64,000 nt of DNA from JAQIBY01 sp963676165 (GTDB lineage: Bacteria; Bacteroidota; Bacteroidia; Bacteroidales; ML635J-15), in the NCBI GenBank assembly GCA_963676165.1, contig OY781043.1, positions 620,001-684,000 on the forward strand. Reading direction: 5' to 3'. Shown here piece after piece: positions 25,852 to 33,449 of this stretch. Below the pieces are notes generated by a model, which worked only from the letters and a program-made list of their open reading frames with translations, was not told where the DNA came from and did no database searches. The position numbers and the translations under genes were made by a program. Each line of letters begins with the position of its first letter. The first letter of the stretch is position 1.

Positions 25852-26781
25852 ATGGAAAATCTTAAGTGGAAATATATATTTTTGCATGCGCTTCGATTTT
25901 TGTATGGAGCGGTATTTATTTATTCAGCTTTTGCGAAACTTTATCCGATAGAAGGGTTTGAGCTATTCGTTTTGGAAAATTCTTTTTTATCATGGAATCT
26001 TAGTACAGTAGCTTCACGTTTGTTAATTGCACTAGAGCTTGGTTTAGGTGTATTTCTATGGTTAAATATTTATTCCAAGCAAATTCAAAAGTTAGCAATA
26101 GCTATTCTCTCTGCTTTTACGGTTTATTTGTTGTTTTTACATTTTTCAAAAAATAATGTTGAAAATTGTAATTGTTTTGGAAGTCACCTAGAATTAACAC
26201 CTTTAGAAAGTATTTTTAAAAATATTATTTTAATAGGGATAGGGGTGTTTCTTTATAAATTTAGAACATCCTTTAGTTTTAAAAGTATTAGATCGATTAC
26301 TTTTATTTTGATAGTGATTGTACTGTTAGTCCCATTTGTCCTTTCTCCCCCTGATTTTATGGTTAAACATCGATATGATAATGAAATTGAAGGAGAGCTT
26401 AATTTGCAACTGTTGGATGTTGATTTTGTTTATAATAATAATGAATATGACTTGTCAAGTGGCAAATGGATTGTTTGTTTTTATAGTACAGGTTGTAAGT
26501 TCTGTAAGATGTCTAATAATAAAATTACTCGCTTTGTTGAGAGACATGATTTGCCTGAAAGAGTATTTATTTTCTTTTTAGGGTCAGAAAATGAAATCCA
26601 AGAGTTCTGGAATGATAGTAATTCTGATGGTTTCCCTTATGAAATACTTTCGCCTGCAGAGTTCTTTACTGTTGGAGGAAACCGTTTACCTAGTATTTTC
26701 TTTATTAATGATAAAAAAATTGAGCATCATTGCCTTTACAGAGACTTGTTTGAGGAGGATGTGACAACATTTTTAGAGTGA
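25852..26781 (+). CDS. MauE/DoxX-like membrane protein fused to a thioredoxin-fold domain
   Basis: The 309-residue protein combines two domains. The N-terminal half (~10-165) has about five hydrophobic helices and the MauE-type ENCNCFGSHLELTP motif, with Cys106 and Cys108 at a helix end. The C-terminal half (~190-309) is a thioredoxin/TlpA-like domain with the redox motif Cys215-Lys-Phe-Cys218 after WIVCFYSTG, and a cis-proline region NRLPSIFFIND. MauE-family proteins pass reducing equivalents across the inner membrane, so this probably reduces or matures periplasmic disulfides. It is the last gene before the second fabD-end repeat. Codon use is very AT-rich. Confidence 0.85.
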   Translation: MENLKWKYIFLHALRFLYGAVFIYSAFAKLYPIEGFELFVLENSFLSWNLSTVASRLLIALELGLGVFLWLNIYSKQIQKLAIAILSAFTVYLLFLHFSKNNVENCNCFGSHLELTPLESIFKNIILIGIGVFLYKFRTSFSFKSIRSITFILIVIVLLVPFVLSPPDFMVKHRYDNEIEGELNLQLLDVDFVYNNNEYDLSSGKWIVCFYSTGCKFCKMSNNKITRFVERHDLPERVFIFFLGSENEIQEFWNDSNSDGFPYEILSPAEFFTVGGNRLPSIFFINDKKIEHHCLYRDLFEEDVTTFLE

Positions 26782-26785
26782 TCTT

Positions 26786-26818
26786 CGTAAAATGCCGGTT
26801 GAAAATTGTAGTTAATCA
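26786..26818 (+). repeat. Direct repeat copy 2: orphan fabD 3' end
   Basis: This matches the fabD tail at 23796-23828 in 31 of 33 bases and would encode RKMPVENCS and a stop, with no fabD reading frame upstream. It starts 5 bases after the stop of the MauE-thioredoxin gene. Sequence beyond the repeat differs from that beyond fabD. Confidence 0.85.
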
Positions 26819-26836
26819 AGCATAAAGCTTTTGAAA

Positions 26837-26858
26837 CTGCCTGTCAGCCGCAGGCAGG
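26837..26858. repeat. Short GC-rich palindrome (REP-like)
   Basis: CTGCCTG pairs with CAGGCAG around TCAGCCG in an otherwise AT-rich spacer, 19 bases after the second fabD-end copy. It lacks a T run. Only this one intergenic copy is seen in the window. Confidence 0.4.
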
Positions 26859-26960
26859 TTTAGATTTCTTATGTCGAACTCACGTTATTTATTATGGATT
26901 AAATCACTGTCAATCTTTTACTTCTCTCCTTGTCAATTCGATTTTTTGACTCAAAAATAT

Positions 26961-26992
26961 GGGCGGTTACAATCTTGGATTGTGCCCTTTTT
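26961..26992 (+). terminator. Possible plus-strand terminator before the SDR gene end
   Basis: ACAATC and GATTGT pair around TTG, extended by GGGC/GCCC across a 4-base bulge, followed by six T. It could end transcripts from the insertion, or from fabD before the insertion arose. Confidence 0.5.
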
Positions 26993-27945
26993 TATAGACA
27001 ATTTTCAACGATTGTTTTTTGTAAATCTAATTCTGATCTCGCTTTTGAATGATCAAAATAATTTCCCAAACACAGCAAACGTCGATTCGTTTTATCCAAA
27101 GCAAACTGCGTATGAAAGGTTTTGTTTGTAAATTCAAGTAGATTAGCAATAGCAGCTAACATCCAATTCGGTACTTGAATAAAAATTCTTTTCTTTCCAT
27201 CAAACAGAGCCATTCTTTGATAAAACTCACGGTAGGTAAGGTTTTCTCCAGCAAGTAAATAAGCATCTCCAATTTTGCCTTTTTCTAAACTGTTTACAAT
27301 TGCTTCTGCAGCCAATTCTGCCTGAATAAAGCTTTTCCCTCCAGATGGATGAAAAACAATAGCTTTTCTGCCGTGCTTAACAAGTTGACCACTCGATTTT
27401 CCGTTGTCCCGTTTCCCAATGATAAAGGTAGGAGCAAGTACGATTCCCGGGAAATTTTCAGATTGTGCTTTTTCTAAAACATAGTGTTGTGCAAGGTATT
27501 TCGACCATGCATAGCCTGATTTCTTAAGCCATGGCATGAATGAACCTGTTTCGTCTCCAGCATGTTTTTTTGTGCCATTCGTGAAGCAATTTGCAGTGCT
27601 GATGTATAAGAACCTTTCAATATTTGCTTGCTCTGCCATGTCAACCAAATATTTTGTAAACCTCAAGTTTATATCTAAAAACTCGGACATGGGTTTTGCA
27701 GATTGTCCTGTCAGTGCTGCTGCATGAATAATGTAGTGTGATCGTTCAATATGAGGCAAAAGTAAATGTGATTCCTGTGGAGAATAATGAATCATTTCAC
27801 AAGGAATGTCTTCCAAAATCTTTGCTTTGTTCTTATTTCGACTTGGACAGATAATATGATATCCTCTTTTGCTGAGTTCTGCAGCAATATTAGCACCCAA
27901 AATACCAGTGCTTCCTGTTAGAAAAACTGTTTTGCCTTTGTTCAT
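26992..27945 (-). CDS. NAD-dependent epimerase/dehydratase family protein (extended SDR)
   Basis: The 317-residue protein has an N-terminal Rossmann fold, MNKGKTVFLTGSTGILGANIAAEL, and the extended-SDR layout. The active-site region reads YAWSKYLAQHYV, giving the YxxxK pair near residue 147. The substrate is unknown; the C-terminal half (FDGKKRIFIQVPNWMLAAIANL) resembles the family that reduces or epimerises sugar nucleotides or steroid-like compounds. I start at 27945 because the fold begins there; an upstream in-frame ATG at 27972 is possible. It faces the plus-strand insertion and diverges from the fluoride channel gene. Confidence 0.8.
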   Translation of the reverse strand: MNKGKTVFLTGSTGILGANIAAELSKRGYHIICPSRNKNKAKILEDIPCEMIHYSPQESHLLLPHIERSHYIIHAAALTGQSAKPMSEFLDINLRFTKYLVDMAEQANIERFLYISTANCFTNGTKKHAGDETGSFMPWLKKSGYAWSKYLAQHYVLEKAQSENFPGIVLAPTFIIGKRDNGKSSGQLVKHGRKAIVFHPSGGKSFIQAELAAEAIVNSLEKGKIGDAYLLAGENLTYREFYQRMALFDGKKRIFIQVPNWMLAAIANLLEFTNKTFHTQFALDKTNRRLLCLGNYFDHSKARSELDLQKTIVENCL

Positions 27946-27998
27946 AAATCTGTCAGAAAGATACAAAAACATTCATTTAACCCTCCAATTTGAATTTG

Positions 27999-28006
27999 TA
28001 TATTTG
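27999..28006 (+). promoter_or_regulatory. -7 element before the fluoride channel gene
   Basis: TATATTTG matches TAnnTTTG, with a near-match TTTA at 27976-27979 (spacing 19). The start codon follows 16 bases later. No fluoride riboswitch fits in this short leader. Confidence 0.5.
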
Positions 28007-28022
28007 TCAAAAATGCATTGAC

Positions 28023-28385
28023 ATGACTTGGTTATTTGTTTTTATTGGTGGAGGTTTAGGAAGCTTATCCCGTTTTGGGATGTCTCGATTAATCCATTCA
28101 AACACAGAAGGGATAAATCCGCTTGCGACCCTTGTTTCCAATCTGTTAAGTGTCATAGTTTTGGGATTGATTCTTTTTCTTGTCTCAAAATCACGAAACT
28201 TTACAGACAATTTCCATGCACTGTTAATCGTTGGTTTTTGTGGCGGTTTTAGTACATTTTCCACCTTTAGTTTTGAGGTATTTGAACTTATGCGACAAGG
28301 AAATTATCTAATGGCCGGATTAAATGTTTTCATCAGTTTAGGGCTTGCTCTGCTCGTATTGTTTGCTCTTGCCAAAATATTGTAA
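28023..28385 (+). CDS. crcB: Fluoride-specific ion channel (CrcB/Fluc)
   Basis: The 120-residue protein forms a dual-topology dimer that lets fluoride leave the cell. It has four hydrophobic segments, the N-terminal FIGGGLGSLSRFGMSR, an NLLSVIVLG block (~39) and the selectivity signature GFCGGFSTFSTFSFE (~70-84). It starts at ATG 28023; an upstream in-frame ATG at 27990 lies before the -7 element and is unlikely. The next gene starts 2 bases after the stop, so they are cotranscribed. Confidence 0.94.
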   Translation: MTWLFVFIGGGLGSLSRFGMSRLIHSNTEGINPLATLVSNLLSVIVLGLILFLVSKSRNFTDNFHALLIVGFCGGFSTFSTFSFEVFELMRQGNYLMAGLNVFISLGLALLVLFALAKIL

Positions 28386-28387
28386 AT

Positions 28388-30016
28388 ATGAAGAAACTCA
28401 CTATTATATTTATCACGCTTTGCTTTAGTCACTTGCTTTTTGCTCAAAATTATGAAGTACCTTCTGCCCATCCAAAATTGATTGTAGGAATCACTGTGAA
28501 TCAATTACGATATGATGCATTGTATAAACTGTGGGATCAATTTGACGAGCAGGGGTTTAAGAAAATTATTAATCAAGGGGCATATTGTCGAAATGCAAAA
28601 TATGACTATTTGTTGACTCAATCAGCACCAGGTTATGCTACCATTGTTACAGGAACAGAGCCTTCAGAACATGGCGTGGTTGCGGATTTGTGGTTTGAGC
28701 CTTTGGATGTGAAATCTGTGCATGCAGTGCAATCCCGCAGGCACGATCCTGTGGGAGTGAAAAATCGTGATAATGCATGTTCTCCAGAGCAACTTATGGC
28801 AACAAGTTTTAGTGATGAACTGAAGCTTTATTTTCATAATAAGGCAAAAGTGTTTTCTGTTTCTATGGATCCTGTGGCTGCAGTTATCAGTGGCGGATTT
28901 AAGGCTGATGCTGCTTATTGGGTAGATGATGAAACCGGTAAATGGGTGAGTTCAACTTATTATCAAGATGAATTGCCGAAATGGGTAAAAACTTTCAATA
29001 AAAACGATTATCCATCCGTGTATTTTGAGCGTACATGGACACCAAAAGATTCTATTTATCGTTATGCATTGCCAGATACCAGCTCGTACGAATATGGTTA
29101 CGATGCAGAATACAAAACATTTCCTTACCATTATGAAGACATACATTCTCACTTCTCTGGTGAAAAATTCATTAAAATGATTCCTGAGGGAAACACTATG
29201 ACCACCGATTTTGCTGTGCATACAGTATTCGAAGAAAATTTGGGTGGCGATTTAATTACTGATGTTCTCATGGTAAACTATCATGCAACTGAAAATATCG
29301 GTCGCTATTTTGGTCCGGATGCAATTGAAATGCACGATGCATTATTGCGTTTAGATAAAGAAATTGCTCATCTTATTCATGTGATTGAAAATCAGGTAGG
29401 GAAAAACAATGTGCTGTTTTATCTTGTTGGGAGCAGTGGTGTGAGCAACAATCCTGATTATTTGCGAAGTGAAAAATTGCCTGCGGGAAAATTTCGTCAT
29501 CATTACGTTATTGCTTTGCTAAAGTCTTATTTAAATGTGCTTTACGGTGAAGGAGAATGGATAAAATCTTACCATAATCAGCAAATTTATCTTAACCGAA
29601 CATTAATTGAAGATGCTGGTTTAGATTTGGCTGAAATGCAAGATAAAGTTGCTCAGTTTGTTTTGACGTCTAAAGGTGTTGCCAGCGTGCTAACAGCAAC
29701 CGATCTCCAGCGGACAGAATACACAACTGGGATGTTTCGTAAAATGCAAAACTCATTTAACCAAAAACGTTCAGGAGATGTACTCATTGCGCTGAAGCCA
29801 GGTTGGATTGAAGATGTGAGTTATTCTGCCGAGCACAACTCCGGTTACACATACGACACGCATGTGCCTCTAGTTTTTTACGGTTGGAAAGTGCGTAAAA
29901 CACAGGTCAATAGAGCAGTAACTCCTGCTGATATTGTGCCGTCCATTTGTAATTTAATGAACATTCCACAGCCTAGCAGCGTTAGTGGAATACCAATAGA
30001 AGAAATTTCGCGTTAA
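28388..30016 (+). CDS. Alkaline-phosphatase-superfamily protein with degenerate active site
   Basis: The 542-residue secreted protein has a signal peptide (~1-20) and the overall layout of PafA-type phosphatases. However, the metal ligands appear mostly lost. The first aspartate of the (V)DQxRxD block is Asn38. The TDxxGH site reads Thr-Glu302-Asn-Ile-Gly-Arg306, and the ADHG block reads Gly-Ser349-Ser350-Gly. Only the C-terminal histidine (His483 in AEHNSGYTYDTHVP) and a possible nucleophile Thr77 remain. Folding blocks such as VTGTEPSEHGVV and YDTHVPLVFYGW are intact, so the gene is under selection. It is probably a non-catalytic binding or structural protein of the periplasm. It lies between crcB and a beta-barrel gene in one operon. 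Confidence 0.82.
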   Translation: MKKLTIIFITLCFSHLLFAQNYEVPSAHPKLIVGITVNQLRYDALYKLWDQFDEQGFKKIINQGAYCRNAKYDYLLTQSAPGYATIVTGTEPSEHGVVADLWFEPLDVKSVHAVQSRRHDPVGVKNRDNACSPEQLMATSFSDELKLYFHNKAKVFSVSMDPVAAVISGGFKADAAYWVDDETGKWVSSTYYQDELPKWVKTFNKNDYPSVYFERTWTPKDSIYRYALPDTSSYEYGYDAEYKTFPYHYEDIHSHFSGEKFIKMIPEGNTMTTDFAVHTVFEENLGGDLITDVLMVNYHATENIGRYFGPDAIEMHDALLRLDKEIAHLIHVIENQVGKNNVLFYLVGSSGVSNNPDYLRSEKLPAGKFRHHYVIALLKSYLNVLYGEGEWIKSYHNQQIYLNRTLIEDAGLDLAEMQDKVAQFVLTSKGVASVLTATDLQRTEYTTGMFRKMQNSFNQKRSGDVLIALKPGWIEDVSYSAEHNSGYTYDTHVPLVFYGWKVRKTQVNRAVTPADIVPSICNLMNIPQPSSVSGIPIEEISR

Positions 30017-30033
30017 TTCTTAAAGGATTATTG

Positions 30034-30041
30034 TATCTTTA
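30034..30041 (+). promoter_or_regulatory. Possible -7 element before the beta-barrel gene
   Basis: TATCTTTA differs from TAnnTTTG in the last base and ends 17 bases before the ATG at 30059. It may give this gene independent expression. Confidence 0.3.
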
Positions 30042-30058
30042 TCATAAAAATTAAAATT

Positions 30059-30817
30059 ATGAAACGATTTATCATATTTAGCATTGCTTGTCTTTTTGCA
30101 ATAAGCAGTTTTGCTCAAACTGAAACCAATGAGATTCCAGTTGATTCCACGGAAATGACGCAAGATTCCATCATCCCTTGGACAGGAAATTTAATTGGAT
30201 TGAATGTGTATCCAGCCTTTGGAATGATAGGTGGAAGTGTTTTACCTGCATCGAAAATCTTCTTTCAATATCGACATATGTGGGAAAAAACCAATTTGCG
30301 TTTTAGCGTGAATTACATCAATTATTTTGAAGATAATGATCGCATGGATGTCATAGGTGTTGAGGATTCAACCATCTATTTTAGAGAGTTTGGAAATGTA
30401 TTTTATACACTAGATTTCAGGGTAGGAGTAGAGCATGCATATCATATGGATAATTTCCGCTTCTATTATGGAATTGGAGCTGTTGGTGGATATCATCATT
30501 TTGGGAAAACCTACCATCAATACGATCGTGCTTTTGAAGGATATCCTGTGCAAGGAATTATTTCCCCAACTGAATATGAAAATATTGGTTGGTATCGTGC
30601 AGATATGTTAAAGGTTGGTGCCGATATTACGCTAGGTGTTGATATTCTATTGTCAGAAAATGTAGTGATGTCTGTTCAATATGCACCTGAACTTGCATAT
30701 TATTCTCGCCTTTCAAGTGAAAGAGAAGACCCTGCTGGAATTTTTGTTGGTGATGTTGAGGATTATTTTGATTTCCGTGCAGACTTTATTGATATTGTTT
30801 TAAGTATTGGTTTTTAA
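30059..30817 (+). CDS. Outer-membrane beta-barrel protein of unknown function
   Basis: The 252-residue protein has a signal peptide (~1-20, ending FAQ), a short acidic linker (TETNEIPVDSTEMTQD), and then alternating hydrophobic strands rich in Tyr, Phe and Gly. Examples are KIFFQYRHMW, LRFSVNYINYF and FRFYYGIGAVGGYHHFG. It ends with IDIVLSIGF, a terminal phenylalanine as expected for an outer-membrane barrel. I estimate 8-10 strands. It follows the degenerate phosphatase by 42 bases and precedes a HAD phosphatase by 1 base. The function is unknown. Confidence 0.75.
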   Translation: MKRFIIFSIACLFAISSFAQTETNEIPVDSTEMTQDSIIPWTGNLIGLNVYPAFGMIGGSVLPASKIFFQYRHMWEKTNLRFSVNYINYFEDNDRMDVIGVEDSTIYFREFGNVFYTLDFRVGVEHAYHMDNFRFYYGIGAVGGYHHFGKTYHQYDRAFEGYPVQGIISPTEYENIGWYRADMLKVGADITLGVDILLSENVVMSVQYAPELAYYSRLSSEREDPAGIFVGDVEDYFDFRADFIDIVLSIGF

Positions 30818-30818
30818 T

Positions 30819-31445
30819 ATGATAACAAATTATCACAACAAACATATTATTTTTGATTTGGGCAATGTTTTATTGCCCATTGATTTTTCTGCCCCTGTGA
30901 AAGCTTTTGCTGAAATTGGATTGAAAGATTTTGATGCCTTGTATGGGAAAATTCAGCAATCTGATTTGTTTAATCTTCTAGAAACTGGAAAAATCACAGA
31001 ACAGTTTTTCCGTGATGAGATGAGACGAATTTCTGGTATTGCTTGGACTGATCAGCAGATTGATGATGCTTGGAGTGCTATCATTCTCGATTTTCGAAAA
31101 GCAACTTTTGATATGCTTGAAAAGCTTGCTGTCAATGAATCTGTCTATTTGTTGAGCAATACAAATTCCATACATTTTAAACGATACAATCAGCAAGTGA
31201 TGGATAAATTCCGTGAAGGAGGTTTGTCTTCATATTTCAAGAAAGCCTATTATTCACATGATATTGGATTACGTAAACCTGGCGAGGAAATCTTTCAGTA
31301 TGTGCTAAATGATTTGTCTGTCAAAGCGGATGAATGCCTTTTTATTGATGACCATCCGGATAATATTGCAACAGCAGATCGTATGGGATTTCATACTTAT
31401 TTGCTATCTATTGATGAGCGAGTTGAAGAATTGTTTAACGTATAA
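30819..31445 (+). CDS. HAD-family hydrolase (YihX-like)
   Basis: The 209-residue cytoplasmic protein belongs to HAD subfamily IA. Motif I is IIFDLGNVLLPID (~10-22), motif II SNTNSIHF (~113), motif III the conserved Lys in IGLRKPGEEIF, and motif IV FIDDHPDNIATA (~174). The DLGNV form and size resemble YihX, a sugar-phosphate phosphatase; the substrate is not determined. The start at 30819 begins 1 base after the previous stop. The end overlaps convergent tsaE by 11 bases. Confidence 0.86.
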   Translation: MITNYHNKHIIFDLGNVLLPIDFSAPVKAFAEIGLKDFDALYGKIQQSDLFNLLETGKITEQFFRDEMRRISGIAWTDQQIDDAWSAIILDFRKATFDMLEKLAVNESVYLLSNTNSIHFKRYNQQVMDKFREGGLSSYFKKAYYSHDIGLRKPGEEIFQYVLNDLSVKADECLFIDDHPDNIATADRMGFHTYLLSIDERVEELFNV

Positions 31446-31857
31446 TTTCAACTTCCATAATACGAGTTTCGTCTTCTTGCTTAATCTCCACACGGACATA
31501 TTTCTCAGGGAGTAACGACTCGACTTGTTCCGGCCATTCGATGAAAATCTTATCCGCCATATCCAAATATTCTTCGAAACCTATTCGCATAATTTCTTCG
31601 GGTTTCTCAATGCGGTAAAAATCATAGTGACAAATCAATTTTTGTTTGTCTGTATAATATTCATTTAGGATGGCAAATGTTGGACTAGTGACGAGGTCCT
31701 CCACCTTTAAAATTTCGCACATGCTTTTGATAAAGGTTGTTTTTCCGGCACCCATATTTGCATAAAAACAAAACACTTGAAAGCTGCCAAAATCGTTTAA
31801 AAACTGTGCTGCAACCTCCGGAATAGCATCTAATGAGGGAATACGATATGTTTTCAT
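31435..31857 (-). CDS. tsaE: tRNA threonylcarbamoyladenosine biosynthesis ATPase TsaE
   Basis: The 140-residue P-loop ATPase is needed for t6A modification of tRNA with TsaB and TsaD. The Walker A is MGAGKTTFIKSM (~38-49), followed by TSPTFAILNEY (~58) and the HYDFYRIEKPEE block (~76). It ends with an acidic IEWPEQVE region. It shares a base with the end of porX, so it is the last gene of the glgA-like/glmS/sprE/porX operon. Confidence 0.94.
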   Translation of the reverse strand: MKTYRIPSLDAIPEVAAQFLNDFGSFQVFCFYANMGAGKTTFIKSMCEILKVEDLVTSPTFAILNEYYTDKQKLICHYDFYRIEKPEEIMRIGFEEYLDMADKIFIEWPEQVESLLPEKYVRVEIKQEDETRIMEVEIIR

Positions 31858-33416
31858 TACAATTTCGGGCTTAAGTGAACAATTGGGACAAGCATTTCTT
31901 CCAATGAAATTCCTCCATGTTGGAAACTGTCTTTATACATTTTCATGTAATGATTGTAATTGTTCGGATACACAAAATAATCATCTGAAGTTGCAAACAC
32001 ATAGGTTGAGCTAATGTTTGATTTAGGTAAATAGGCTTTTCTTGGATCAGTAATTTCAAACACTTCCTTTGGGTTATAGTTCAAGCTTCGTCCTTGTTTA
32101 TACCGCAAGTTCGTTGTTGTGGTTCTTTCTCCAATAATGCGAATAGGTTGTTGCACACGGATAGAACCATGATCGCTTGTAATCATTACTTCAACATCAT
32201 TTTCTGCTAATTCCATAAAGAAATCCAATAAGGGTGAATGCTGAAACCATGATTTCGTGAGTGAACGATATGCTGCCTCATTTTCAGTCAAATCTTTAAT
32301 CATCTTCATGTCTGTACGAGCATGAGATAACATGTCCACAAAGTTCACAACAATGGCATTTAGATCATAATTCAATAAGGAGTTTAACCGTGATTGAATT
32401 TTTCGAACATACTGTATGTCATGCGCTTTTTCATAATGCACAGATTTTTCACTTCCGAAAAATCGCTGAATTAGCTTGTTAAGCATTTCTTCTTCATGCA
32501 TGTTTTTCCCACCTTCCTCGTGATCATCTTTCCAAAGGTCAGGATAGATTTTGTCAATTTCTGATGGCATTAAGCCTGAAAACATTGCATTTCTTGCATA
32601 TTGAGTGGCAGTAGGAATAATGCTAAAATAAGTTTTGTCACTTACAACTTTGTATGCTTTTTCCAATAAAGGTTGAAGTGCCTTCCAATGGTCATACCGC
32701 AAATTATCTATGACAAAAAGAAACACTTTTTTTCCTTCCTTCAGCTTAGGGAAAACTGCCCGTTTAAGCAGTTGATGTGACATTAAAGGTTTGTCTTCTT
32801 GGTTTGTTTCCAACCATGAGAAGTAATTGTTTTTAATGTATCTGGCAAAGGCGGAGTTTGCTTCTTGCTTTTGCATGAGCAAGATTTCATCCATGGTGTT
32901 GTCCCCAGAATTCTGCAATTTAATTTCCCAATTGACAAGCTCTTGATACACCTCATTCCATTCTTGATGACTACGGATATCGTTGAGTTTCATGCCTAAC
33001 TGACGAAATTGCATTTGATAATCCATGGTAGTTTTTTCACTTACCAGTCTTTCTGTATCAACGTGCTTCTTTATGCTGAGTAAGATTTGTTTTGGATTGA
33101 CAGGCTTTATCAAGTAATCAGAAATTCTGCTACCAATGGCTTCATCCATGATGTTCTCTTCTTCACTTTTCGTGATCATGATAACTGGTGTGGAGGGAGT
33201 AATTCGCTTGATTTCTGTCAAGGTTTCCAAACCTGATAATCCTGGCATATTTTCATCCAGAAAAACCAAATCATAATCTGTGTTTTTAATCTTTTCCAAC
33301 GCGTCATGACCGTTTGTTGCAGTGTCAACTTTGTATCCTTTGTGCTCTAAGAAAATAATATGTGGTTTGAGCAGATCAATTTCATCATCTGTCCAAAGTA
33401 TCTGAATCTTTCTCAT
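31857..33416 (-). CDS. porX: PorX: response regulator with alkaline-phosphatase-like effector domain (T9SS regulator)
   Basis: The 519-residue protein controls T9SS gene expression and secretion. A CheY-like receiver (~1-125) carries Asp10-Asp11 and phosphoacceptor Asp54 in VFLDENMPGLSG. A three-helix linker leads to a PglZ/alkaline-phosphatase domain (~200-519) with metal-site blocks VIDNLRYDHW (Asp237), TATQYARN (candidate nucleophile Thr271), NFVDMLSHAR and TSDHGS. Unlike the secreted paralogous fold at 28388, all these ligands are intact. Length and order match PorX of Porphyromonas. The partner kinase PorY is not evident here. The gene follows sprE by 33 bases. Confidence 0.93.
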   Translation of the reverse strand: MRKIQILWTDDEIDLLKPHIIFLEHKGYKVDTATNGHDALEKIKNTDYDLVFLDENMPGLSGLETLTEIKRITPSTPVIMITKSEEENIMDEAIGSRISDYLIKPVNPKQILLSIKKHVDTERLVSEKTTMDYQMQFRQLGMKLNDIRSHQEWNEVYQELVNWEIKLQNSGDNTMDEILLMQKQEANSAFARYIKNNYFSWLETNQEDKPLMSHQLLKRAVFPKLKEGKKVFLFVIDNLRYDHWKALQPLLEKAYKVVSDKTYFSIIPTATQYARNAMFSGLMPSEIDKIYPDLWKDDHEEGGKNMHEEEMLNKLIQRFFGSEKSVHYEKAHDIQYVRKIQSRLNSLLNYDLNAIVVNFVDMLSHARTDMKMIKDLTENEAAYRSLTKSWFQHSPLLDFFMELAENDVEVMITSDHGSIRVQQPIRIIGERTTTTNLRYKQGRSLNYNPKEVFEITDPRKAYLPKSNISSTYVFATSDDYFVYPNNYNHYMKMYKDSFQHGGISLEEMLVPIVHLSPKL

Positions 33417-33449
33417 AAATTCAATCCTTTAAAATGTGAGTAAATTATT

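Larger units (their letters stand above)
23829..26785. mobile_element. Putative small genomic insertion at the fabD 3' end
   Basis: The segment between the two fabD-end repeats holds a T9SS cargo gene, a 72-residue lipoprotein gene and a MauE-thioredoxin gene. Its spacers and the last gene look more AT-rich than the flanking core genes. Insertion at the 3' end of a gene, with that end duplicated, is how many site-specific integrases and some homologous events leave their mark. No integrase, transposase or terminal inverted repeat is seen, so it is either a non-autonomous or decayed element, or an allelic replacement. Confidence 0.4.

Noticed and set aside
26871..27131. An 86-codon plus-strand open frame
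   Set aside because: Half of it lies antisense to the SDR gene and it spans a terminator-like hairpin. The composition is not protein-like and no promoter is seen.
27946..28022. Search for a fluoride riboswitch before crcB
   Set aside because: The 77-base divergent spacer lacks the conserved riboswitch blocks, and the leader after the -7 element is too short to hold the aptamer.
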